A stretch of 64,000 nucleotides of DNA, taken from CAIVPM01 sp964477265. Lineage in GTDB: Bacteria; Bacteroidota; Bacteroidia; Chitinophagales; Chitinophagaceae. Shown piece after piece: positions 18,138-24,664 of this stretch (position 1 is the first letter of the stretch; every line of letters begins with the position of its first letter). The position numbers and the translations under genes are program-made. The notes under the pieces are model-generated. The model had not been told where the DNA came from. It saw only the letters and a program-made list of their open reading frames with translations, and searched no databases. The stretch is from NCBI GenBank assembly GCA_964477265.1, contig CAYZDJ010000004.1, positions 160,416-224,415 on the forward strand, written 5' to 3'.

Positions 18138-19322
18138 TTATTTAAAAGCATTCAAGCCTGTAACATCCATTCCTGTTATTAGTAAATGAATATCGTGTGT
18201 ACCTTCGTAAGTAATAACACTTTCAAGGTTCATCATGTGTCTCATAATGCTGTATTCGCCTGTAATGCCCATGCCACCAAGCATTTGACGTGCATCCCTG
18301 CAAATATTTGTAGCAATTTCGCAGCTATTTCTTTTTGCCATACTCACTTGTTGTGGTGTGCATTTACCTTCATTCATCAATACACCCAAACGCCAAACAA
18401 GCAATTGTGCCTTGGTAATTTCTGTTACCATTTCTGCCAACTTTTTTTGTTGTAACTGAAAGCCAGCAATAGGTTTTCCAAATTGCACACGTTCTTTGGC
18501 ATAACGTAAAGCAGTATCATAGCAATCCATTGCAGCACCTAATGCACCCCATGCAATACCATATCTTGCTTTTGTTAAACAGCCTAAAGGACCTTTTAAT
18601 CCTTTAACATTTGGTAAAATATTTTCTTTAGGCACTTTAACGTTATCAAATACCAATTCTCCTGTAGCACTTGCACGTAAACTCCATTTGCCATGTGTAG
18701 TAGGTGTTGTAAATCCTTCCATGTCACGCTCTACAATTACCCCTTGAATTTCGTTTTGCTCGTTACGAGCCCACACTACTGCAACTTGAGAAAAAGGTGC
18801 ATTGCTAATCCACATTTTGGCACCATTTAAAATTACATGGTCACCAGCATCTTTAATATTTGTAAGCATTGAAGATGGGTCGCTACCATGATTTGGTTCT
18901 GTTAAGCCAAAGCAACCAAGCCATTCCCCACTTGCTAATTTTGGTAAATATTTATTGCGTTGCTCCTCGCTGCCATAAGCATAAATTGGATACATTACCA
19001 AACTACCCTGCACACTTGCAGTACTACGTACACCACTATCGCCACGCTCCAACTCCTGCATCATTAAACCATAAGAAATATAATCCAAGCCACCACCACC
19101 ATATTGCGTTGGTACAGTTGGACCAAAGCAACCTAAGTCGCCCATTTGCTTTACAATTTGTTCAGGAAATTCTGCACGCTGTGCATAGTCTTCTATAATA
19201 GGAGATATTTCTTTTTTTACATAATTCCTAACTGTATCACGAATAAGTTTATGTTCTTCTGTTAAAAGCTCATCTACTGAATAATAATCTGGAGATTGAA
19301 ATAGGTCTGCACGAACTGCCAT
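18138..19322 (-). CDS. gcdH: Acyl-CoA dehydrogenase, glutaryl-CoA dehydrogenase type
   Basis: FAD flavoprotein that oxidises and decarboxylates glutaryl-CoA to crotonyl-CoA in lysine and tryptophan breakdown. At 394 residues it has normal length. Family marks are GCFGLTEPNHGSDPSSM (flavin-binding loop), RSTASVQGSLVMYPI, which is typical of the glutaryl-CoA subgroup, and the catalytic base Glu373 in TYEGTHDIH. The C-terminal RQMLGGMGITGEYSI motif is also standard. It is a single gene closed by a strong hairpin. Assignment to glutaryl-CoA rather than another acyl-CoA rests on the RSxxSVQ and YEGTHDIH context and is fairly firm. Confidence 0.88.
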   Translation of the reverse strand: MAVRADLFQSPDYYSVDELLTEEHKLIRDTVRNYVKKEISPIIEDYAQRAEFPEQIVKQMGDLGCFGPTVPTQYGGGGLDYISYGLMMQELERGDSGVRSTASVQGSLVMYPIYAYGSEEQRNKYLPKLASGEWLGCFGLTEPNHGSDPSSMLTNIKDAGDHVILNGAKMWISNAPFSQVAVVWARNEQNEIQGVIVERDMEGFTTPTTHGKWSLRASATGELVFDNVKVPKENILPNVKGLKGPLGCLTKARYGIAWGALGAAMDCYDTALRYAKERVQFGKPIAGFQLQQKKLAEMVTEITKAQLLVWRLGVLMNEGKCTPQQVSMAKRNSCEIATNICRDARQMLGGMGITGEYSIMRHMMNLESVITYEGTHDIHLLITGMDVTGLNAFK

Positions 19323-19502
19323 ATAATTTTTGATTTATGTTTATCGAGAGTGAAACGAGAGTTGTTCGTAAAACGTCAGTTTATAACTAACGATTTACTT
19401 TCGCTTACTTCCGAAAAACTAGCGTTTGTAAATTGCTGCGAAAGTAGGTGTTGAAGTAAAACTAACAGTTGTTTGTAAAAAATATTTTGATTAGACTAAG
19501 AT

Positions 19503-19799
19503 TTAATCGACTAATAATACTGGAAATTTTTGAAGTATACACGCTGCAATAAGCAATAAAATGCTTAACCAAATAAAAACATTTGTTCTATTGCTAACTT
19601 GCATAAAACGGCTTAAACCAAAATTGCCAGAATCGTATATTGCATATACACTATACCATACAAGAAAGTGAATAAAGAAAGCTTTTAATTCTGCAAATTC
19701 GGCTTTTGCTTTTTTCCAAAAAATAAATTTTCTGCTAGATGCTAAAACAATAATTACAATTGAGAAAACCTTTAGAAAAAGAAATTGTGAAGGGGTCAT
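19503..19799 (-). CDS. Small three-helix membrane protein of unknown function
   Basis: A 98-residue protein with three predicted membrane segments: residues 5-22, about 40-57 and 74-94. Basic residues (SSRKFIFWKKAK) lie between the first two, suggesting a cytoplasmic loop. No enzyme motif is visible. It is encoded just downstream of panC on the same strand with a 63-bp gap and may share its transcript. The family is not recognised; conservation in relatives would be needed to confirm that it is a real gene. Confidence 0.55.
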   Translation of the reverse strand: MTPSQFLFLKVFSIVIIVLASSRKFIFWKKAKAEFAELKAFFIHFLVWYSVYAIYDSGNFGLSRFMQVSNRTNVFIWLSILLLIAACILQKFPVLLVD

Positions 19800-19862
19800 A
19801 GGATTTGATTAAAGGCTGCAATGTATTAAGAATATTTTAGAAGAGCAGCTATTATTTCAAAT

Positions 19863-20711
19863 CTAACCAAGTATCATGTTATCAATTAGCCTTACATCTT
19901 CAATAAATCCTGCAAATAAAATTACAAGTTGGGTGTTGCCATTCCAATGTGTAATAGGTTCAAGTGTGTTGGCATTGGCAAGGCTTATATAATCTATAGC
20001 AGTAAAGCCATTTTGCAAAATGCTTTGCCTGGCAGCATCAATTAATGTATTGCTGTTTTGAGGTGTAATATGTTGTTTTATTAAAGAAAAGCATTCGTAA
20101 ATAATTTTGGCTTTATCTCTTGCAACCGCTGATAGTCTTTGGTTACGACTACTCATTGCCAATCCATTTTCTTCTCTTTTTGTTGCACAAATAACTACTT
20201 CAATTTTGTTTGTTTTGTGCATTAACTCAATTAACTTTTTAATAACAATACATTGCTGATAATCTTTTTGCCCAAGAAATAAAACATTAGGGTTTACAAT
20301 GTTTAAAAGTTTTTCAACCACTATACACACACCATTAAAATGACCTGGCCTTTTAGTTCCTTCAAAAACAGTTTCTATAAAACCCAATTCATATTCCTTT
20401 TTTACAACAGTTCCTTCAGGATACATTTCATTTACAGGTGGCAAAAAAAGCACATCGCAGCCGGCAAGCTCAAGTTGCAAAATATCCTGCTCTATGGTAA
20501 TGGGGTATTTTTCAAAATCCTTTTTATCGTTGAATTGTGTAGGATTAACAAATATGCTGCACACAGTAATGCTACACTTTTTTTTGCTTTCTTCAATTAA
20601 AGAAATATGACCCAAATGCAAAGCACCCATTGTAGGTACAAAGCCTATTGCAGCCTGCCTTTGCTTGTTTAAATAATTTTGTAAATCAATTACTTTTTTA
20701 AAGATGAGCAT
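19863..20711 (-). CDS. panC: Pantothenate synthetase
   Basis: Joins pantoate and beta-alanine with ATP to make pantothenate, the precursor of coenzyme A. The HIGH-like ATP site is PTMGALHLGH (residues 26-35), the segment FVNPTQFNDKKDFEKYP binds substrates, and FLGQKDYQQ and the KMSKS-like MSSRNQRLS follow. The 282-residue length is normal. The ATG start gives the short N-terminal strand before the ATP site. It is divergent from comF, with 61 bp between the start codons; a TTACTTTG box at 20728-20735 on the minus strand may be its promoter. No panB or panD is nearby. Confidence 0.95.
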   Translation of the reverse strand: MLIFKKVIDLQNYLNKQRQAAIGFVPTMGALHLGHISLIEESKKKCSITVCSIFVNPTQFNDKKDFEKYPITIEQDILQLELAGCDVLFLPPVNEMYPEGTVVKKEYELGFIETVFEGTKRPGHFNGVCIVVEKLLNIVNPNVLFLGQKDYQQCIVIKKLIELMHKTNKIEVVICATKREENGLAMSSRNQRLSAVARDKAKIIYECFSLIKQHITPQNSNTLIDAARQSILQNGFTAIDYISLANANTLEPITHWNGNTQLVILFAGFIEDVRLIDNMILG

Positions 20712-20772
20712 TGTTGAAGTTGAAAAACAAAGTAAGGAGGTTTATATGAATTTTATTTGCTAATATTGACTT

Positions 20773-21474
20773 GTGAAAACCCTTTTGCAAAACATATCAA
20801 ACAGCGTTAGCCATTTATTGTTTCCACACAATTGTTTGGGTTGTGCAACAGATGTATTAAACCAAAAGGATTTGCTTTGTGCAAAGTGTATAACAGATTT
20901 ACCTGAAACCAATTTTGCAGCAGCAGCTAACAATCCCATTGAAAAAACATTTTCAGGGAGGATAAAAGTAGAGCATGCAACAACTGGTTTTTATTTCACA
21001 AAACAATCTTTGCTGCAACATTTAATGGTGCAATTGAAATATAAAAACAACCGCGATGTTGGTTTGTATTTAGGTAAATTATTGGGCTATCAATTGTTGC
21101 AATCAAACAGGTTTAATGACGTGGAAGCACTGATACCATTGCCTTTGAATGACAAGAAAGAATATAAACGTGGCTATAACCAGGCAGAAATAATTTGTAA
21201 GGGCATTGCAGAAGTGTTTGAAAAACCCATTATTAAAAATGCAATTGTAAGAAAAGTATTTACCCAAACACAAACCCATGAAAATCGTATCAGCCGTTGG
21301 CAAAATATGGAAGGCGTTTTTGCCCTGGCAAATGAAAAAGCTATTGCTGGCAAACATGTTTTATTAGTTGATGATGTGGTTACTACTGGTGCCACACTTG
21401 AAAGTTGTGGAGCAGAAATTTTAAAAGCCAGCAACACAAAACTGAGTATTGCCTGTGTGGCATTTACTATTTAG
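20773..21474 (+). CDS. comF: ComF family phosphoribosyltransferase-like protein
   Basis: A 233-residue protein with an N-terminal zinc-knuckle-like pair (CLGC at residues 21-24 and CAKC at 36-39) and a C-terminal type I phosphoribosyltransferase fold with the PRPP loop LLVDDVVTTGATL. In other bacteria ComF proteins take part in natural transformation, helping single-stranded DNA inside the cell. The start is a GTG codon, which gives the usual distance to the first CxxC. The gene stands alone between panC and the paa operon. Whether this organism is transformable is not shown here. Confidence 0.85.
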   Translation: MKTLLQNISNSVSHLLFPHNCLGCATDVLNQKDLLCAKCITDLPETNFAAAANNPIEKTFSGRIKVEHATTGFYFTKQSLLQHLMVQLKYKNNRDVGLYLGKLLGYQLLQSNRFNDVEALIPLPLNDKKEYKRGYNQAEIICKGIAEVFEKPIIKNAIVRKVFTQTQTHENRISRWQNMEGVFALANEKAIAGKHVLLVDDVVTTGATLESCGAEILKASNTKLSIACVAFTI

Positions 21475-21642
21475 GTATTACTACAAATATTTTTTTCTAC
21501 ATATCTTTTTGCTCACAAATAGCATACATAACACTGAAAATATCTGCGATATCAGCATTACTGTGAGAGAACTAATTTACAACACTTTAATTTCTAGCAT
21601 TCATGTCCCTAACAATTGTTAGCATTAACACATTTTATTATT

Positions 21643-21650
21643 TACTTTCG
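21643..21650 (+). promoter_or_regulatory. Candidate -7 box for paaA
   Basis: TACTTTCG matches the Bacteroidota -7 consensus TAnnTTTG at all but one fixed base and lies 17 bp before the ATG. A TTG at 21616-21618 is a possible -33 element, with wider spacing than usual. Confidence 0.4.
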
Positions 21651-21667
21651 CCAAAATTTTTGCTGTT

Positions 21668-22612
21668 ATGGAAATCAATTTTGAAGAATTGTTTTTATCG
21701 AAAATAGATAAGGAAATAAAGATTGAGCCAAAGGATTGGATGCCTGAGAAATACAGGCAAACAAATATTCGCCAGATTAGCCAGCATGCACATAGTGAAA
21801 TTGTAGGTATGCTACCAGAAGGTGCATGGATTACAAGAGCTCCATCTTTAAAGCGAAAAGCTATTTTATTGGCAAAGGTTCAAGATGAAGCTGGGCATGG
21901 TTTGTACCTTTATTCTGCTGCTGAAACATTGAATATTAGCAGGGATGAAATGACTGAACAATTACTTACTGGCAAGGCAAAATATTCTTCTATTTTTAAT
22001 TATCCAAGTTTAACATGGGCAGATATGGGAGCCATTGGTTGGTTGGTTGATGGTGCTGCAATTTTAAACCAAGTAATGCTTTGCAGAACAAGTTATGGAC
22101 CTTATGCAAGAGCAATGGTGAGAATTTGCAAAGAAGAAAGTTTTCATCAACGTCAGGGTTTTGAAATATTATTGGTTTTAAGTCAGGGAACAGAGGAACA
22201 AAAAGCAATGTGTCAGGATGCTATCAATCGTTGGTGGTGGCCAAGTTTAATGATGTTTGGCCCAACAGATAGTGAAAGCACTAACAGCGACCAAAGCATG
22301 AAATGGAAAATTAAACGTAAAAGCAATGATGAATTGAGGCAACAATTTGTTGATATGGCTGTGCAACAAATTAAAGTGCTGAATATGACATTGCCTGATG
22401 CTGATTTAAAATGGAATGAAGAAAGAAAGCATTATGATTTTGGTGAAATAAACTGGGATGAATTTTGGCAGGTTGTAAAAGGTAATGGTCCTTGCAATAA
22501 AGAAAGATTGGATGCAAGAAATAAAGCCTGGAATGATGGTGCCTGGGTTAGAGAAGCTGCGATGGCTTATGCAAAAAAGAAGGCAGAAAGAAAGGACGTT
22601 AAAGTTGCGTAA
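21668..22612 (+). CDS. paaA: Phenylacetyl-CoA 1,2-epoxidase catalytic subunit PaaA
   Basis: Di-iron monooxygenase subunit that epoxidises the ring of phenylacetyl-CoA. The 314-residue protein shows the expected helical ferritin-like core with iron-binding motifs QDEAGHGLY (about residues 77-85) and EESFHQRQGFEIL (about 156-168). The C-terminal segment WNEERKHYDFGEINWDEFWQV is also typical. It is the first gene of a plus-strand group with paaB and paaC. A four-helix-bundle gene follows after the stop codon in place of the usual direct junction with paaB. Expression may be driven by the TACTTTCG box upstream. Confidence 0.95.
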   Translation: MEINFEELFLSKIDKEIKIEPKDWMPEKYRQTNIRQISQHAHSEIVGMLPEGAWITRAPSLKRKAILLAKVQDEAGHGLYLYSAAETLNISRDEMTEQLLTGKAKYSSIFNYPSLTWADMGAIGWLVDGAAILNQVMLCRTSYGPYARAMVRICKEESFHQRQGFEILLVLSQGTEEQKAMCQDAINRWWWPSLMMFGPTDSESTNSDQSMKWKIKRKSNDELRQQFVDMAVQQIKVLNMTLPDADLKWNEERKHYDFGEINWDEFWQVVKGNGPCNKERLDARNKAWNDGAWVREAAMAYAKKKAERKDVKVA

Positions 22613-22615
22613 AAA

Positions 22616-23037
22616 TTGATTACTAATTATTGATTATTATGGCGAGTATAGACCATTTTTATGATTTACCTGTTTATAAAACTTGCAGGGAATTTCGAAA
22701 GAAAATTTCAGTAATTATTAAATCACTTTCTGCCTCAGAAAAGTTTGAATTGATTAACCAAACAAAACGTTCTTCAAGATCAATTACAGCAAATATTTCT
22801 GAAGGTTTTGGAAGGTATCACCATCAAGAAAATATTCAATTTTGTAGAATTTCAAGAGGGTCTTTAACAGAAACTATGGAGCATATCATTACAGCTTATG
22901 ATGAAAATTATATCAATGAACAAACACTGAAAGAGATAAATGAAGATTATAAAAAGTGCTTGAAAGAGTTAAATACTTATATTAAATATTTAAAGACTGC
23001 AAAAGAGATAATGTAATAATCAATAATTAATAATCAA
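22616..23037 (+). mobile_element. IVS-like cassette 1 (four-helix-bundle ORF within inverted repeats)
   Basis: A 23-base left arm (22616-22638, TTGATTACTAATTATTGATT...) and a right arm (23015-23037, AATAATCAATAATTAATAAT...) are reverse complements at 22 of 23 positions. They enclose an ORF almost exactly: its ATG is the base after the left arm and its stop overlaps the right arm. The right arm ends directly before the paaB ATG. In RNA the two arms would pair and fold the ORF out as a loop, as in intervening sequences of 23S rRNA that carry the same protein family. Confidence 0.7.
22639..23016 (+). CDS. Four-helix-bundle protein, S23/23S rRNA IVS family (copy 1)
   Basis: A 125-residue all-helical basic protein with the family signature FELINQTKRSSRSITANISEGFGRY (about residues 36-60) and ISRGSLTETMEHI (about 70-82). 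The ATG at 22639 is preferred over an upstream TTG because it follows the repeat arm and begins the conserved helix. The family is known from open frames inside intervening sequences of 23S rRNA and as stand-alone genes. A related fold is the Avd protein of diversity-generating retroelements, but no reverse transcriptase is present here. It lies between paaA and paaB in the same direction and should be co-transcribed. Its molecular role is unknown; nucleic-acid binding is a reasonable inference. Confidence 0.85.
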   Translation: MASIDHFYDLPVYKTCREFRKKISVIIKSLSASEKFELINQTKRSSRSITANISEGFGRYHHQENIQFCRISRGSLTETMEHIITAYDENYINEQTLKEINEDYKKCLKELNTYIKYLKTAKEIM

Positions 23038-23421
23038 ATGATGATAAAAAAATATTACTACGGCGATTATGATGCCATTCAAGGTGGAGGAAGTTCAGCC
23101 AATAAAGATGTTACATCTAATTCCCCTTCAGGGGTTAGGGGTGATGAATTTCCTTTATGGGAAGTTTTTATTCGCAGCAAACAAGGCTTAGACCACAAGC
23201 ATGTTGGTAGCTTGCATGCTGCTGATGTTGCTATGGCTATTGAAAATGCAAGAGATGTTTATACACGCAGAATGGAAGGAGTAAGCATTTGGGTTGTTGA
23301 AAGCAAGCATATTCACGCCAGCAATCCTGATGAAGCTGAAAGTTTATATGAACCTTCAATGGATAAAATTTACAGGCATCCAACATTTTACAATTTGCCA
23401 GAAGAAGTAAATCATATGTAA
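23038..23421 (+). CDS. paaB: Phenylacetyl-CoA epoxidase subunit PaaB
   Basis: Small subunit of the PaaABCE complex that helps hold the catalytic pair. The conserved core starts at about residue 38 (FPLWEVFIRSKQGLDHKHVG) and runs through SLHAADVAMAIENARDVYTRR and VWVVESKHI-like segments to YRHPTFYNLPEEVNHM. The core of about 90 residues is complete. The N-terminus is about 35 residues longer than usual and includes SNSPSGVRGDEF, translated from a palindromic repeat. Either of two ATGs at 23038 and 23041 could start translation. A shorter product from an internal start is possible but no ATG lies just before the core. Confidence 0.92.
   Translation: MMIKKYYYGDYDAIQGGGSSANKDVTSNSPSGVRGDEFPLWEVFIRSKQGLDHKHVGSLHAADVAMAIENARDVYTRRMEGVSIWVVESKHIHASNPDEAESLYEPSMDKIYRHPTFYNLPEEVNHM
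23119..23150. repeat. Palindromic element within paaB
   Basis: AATTCCCCTTCAGGGG is followed by TTAGGGGTGATGAATT. The inner arms CCCCT and AGGGG and the outer AATTC and GAATT can pair. It is GC-rich against AT-rich surroundings and encodes residues about 28-38, outside the conserved PaaB core. Confidence 0.65.
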
Positions 23422-23426
23422 TGTTG

Positions 23427-23894
23427 GGAATTGGGTATTTGGAATTGGTGAATAGTAAATTTGAATTATGAATTACAAAGGTTATAAAGAACTTGAGTCA
23501 TACATAAAAGCGAGGGAATTAAGAATCGAAATTTCAGTGCTTGTAAAGCAGTTTCCAGGAGCAGAAAAGTTCTTACTTATTGACCAAATCATTCGTTCAT
23601 CAAGGTCAGTTACTGCAAACATTGCAGAAGGTTATGGACGTTATACATATACCGATACAAGAAATTTTTTCATTATTGCAAGAGGTTCTACAACAGAAAC
23701 CATGGAACACTTAACAACTGCATTTGATGAAAGATATATTACAGAAGAAGTATTAAAAACATTTGAAGAAAAATGTGAAACTGTAATAAAATTAATAAAT
23801 GGTTATATTAATTATTTAGACAAATCAAAAGTAACAAAAAAGTAATGCAACTAAATACTCCACAACAAATTCCTAATTCCCAATTCCTAATTCC
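23427..23894 (+). mobile_element. IVS-like cassette 2 (overlaps start of paaC)
   Basis: The left arm (23427-23451) is built of GGAATTGGG/GGAATTGGTG units and the right arm (23870-23894) of AATTCC units in the opposite sense. Over 25 positions 19 match as complements and G-U pairing raises that to about 21. They enclose the second four-helix-bundle gene and the first codons of paaC. The arrangement repeats that of cassette 1 with different arm sequence, which argues against chance. Confidence 0.55.
23468..23845 (+). CDS. Four-helix-bundle protein, S23/23S rRNA IVS family (copy 2)
   Basis: A 125-residue helical protein sharing the signature RSSRSVTANIAEGYGRY and the RGSTTETMEHLTTAFDERYI segment with copy 1, but diverged over the rest, so the two are not a recent duplication. 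The ATG at 23468 gives the same N-terminal helix length as copy 1. Its stop codon overlaps the paaC ATG (TAATG), implying coupled translation into paaC. The role is unknown, as for copy 1. The divergence between two copies in one operon suggests two separate arrivals. Confidence 0.85.
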   Translation: MNYKGYKELESYIKARELRIEISVLVKQFPGAEKFLLIDQIIRSSRSVTANIAEGYGRYTYTDTRNFFIIARGSTTETMEHLTTAFDERYITEEVLKTFEEKCETVIKLINGYINYLDKSKVTKK

Positions 23895-24636
23895 TTACTG
23901 CCTTCACCTTGCAGATACTACCCTTATTCTATCTCATAGAAATAGTGAATGGTGTGGGCATGGACCAATTCTTGAACAAGATATTGCTTTAACCAATATT
24001 GCATTAGACTTACTTGGACAAGCGAGAAATTTTTATCAATATGCTGCTCCAATGTCAACAGTCAATGGTCAACAGTCAACAGAAGATGACCTTGCTTATT
24101 TAAGAGATGCAAATGAATTTAAAAACCATTTGATAACTGAACAGCCAAATGTGGATTGGGCAGTTACAATTCTTCGCCAGTTTTACTTTAGTTGCTACCA
24201 GCATTTTTATTATTTAGAATTACAAAAAAGTAGCGATGAGCAGCTTGCAGCTATTGCTACAAAAGCTTTGAAAGAAGTTGCTTATCATTTACGTTGGAGT
24301 AGTGAATGGGTTATTCGCCTTGGAGATGGAACTGAAGAAAGCAATGCTAAAATGCAAAATGCTGTTACTGTTTTAAAAGATTTTATTGAAGAATTATTTG
24401 TAATGAGTGAGGAAGAAACAGAATTATTATCTCAAAATATCAGCGTTGATTTATATAAAATAAAACCTTTGTGGCAGCAAAAGGTTGATGAAGTTTTTGC
24501 AGAAGCTACTTTGCAATTTCAGTATTCATCTCAACCAAAAATTGGCGGTAAACAAGGACAACATACACAGCACTTAACAGACTTACTTGCAGAAATGCAG
24601 GTACTGCAAAGAACATATCCAAATAGCGTTTGGTAG
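23845..24636 (+). CDS. paaC: Phenylacetyl-CoA epoxidase subunit PaaC
   Basis: Structural partner of PaaA with a ferritin-like fold that has lost catalytic iron. Conserved segments are YCLHLADTTLILSHRNSEWCGHGP (from about residue 18), ILEQDIALTNIALDLLGQARN, LAYLRDANEFKN and AYHLRWSSEWVIRLGDGT, and the C-terminal KQGQHTQHLTDLLAEMQ. Normal PaaC starts close to YCL; here about 17 extra residues (MQLNTPQQIPNSQFLIP) come from the right arm of cassette 2. A second anomaly is PMSTVNGQQST at about residues 70-80, translated from a GTCAACAGTCAA repeat in a loop. paaD and paaE do not follow; a convergent gene begins instead. Confidence 0.92.
   Translation: MQLNTPQQIPNSQFLIPYCLHLADTTLILSHRNSEWCGHGPILEQDIALTNIALDLLGQARNFYQYAAPMSTVNGQQSTEDDLAYLRDANEFKNHLITEQPNVDWAVTILRQFYFSCYQHFYYLELQKSSDEQLAAIATKALKEVAYHLRWSSEWVIRLGDGTEESNAKMQNAVTVLKDFIEELFVMSEEETELLSQNISVDLYKIKPLWQQKVDEVFAEATLQFQYSSQPKIGGKQGQHTQHLTDLLAEMQVLQRTYPNSVW
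24053..24081. repeat. Tandem GTCAACAGTCAA repeat within paaC
   Basis: TGTCAACAGTCAATGG is followed by TCAACAGTCAACA. It encodes a Ser/Thr/Gln-rich loop where other PaaC proteins have a short charged turn, just before the conserved LAYLRD. Confidence 0.6.
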
Positions 24637-24664
24637 TTTTTGTAATTTAGGCCGAAAGCGATTG

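Noticed and set aside
22616..23894. Diversity-generating retroelement, because S23 proteins resemble Avd
   Set aside because: No reverse transcriptase and no template/variable repeat pair was found in or around the region.
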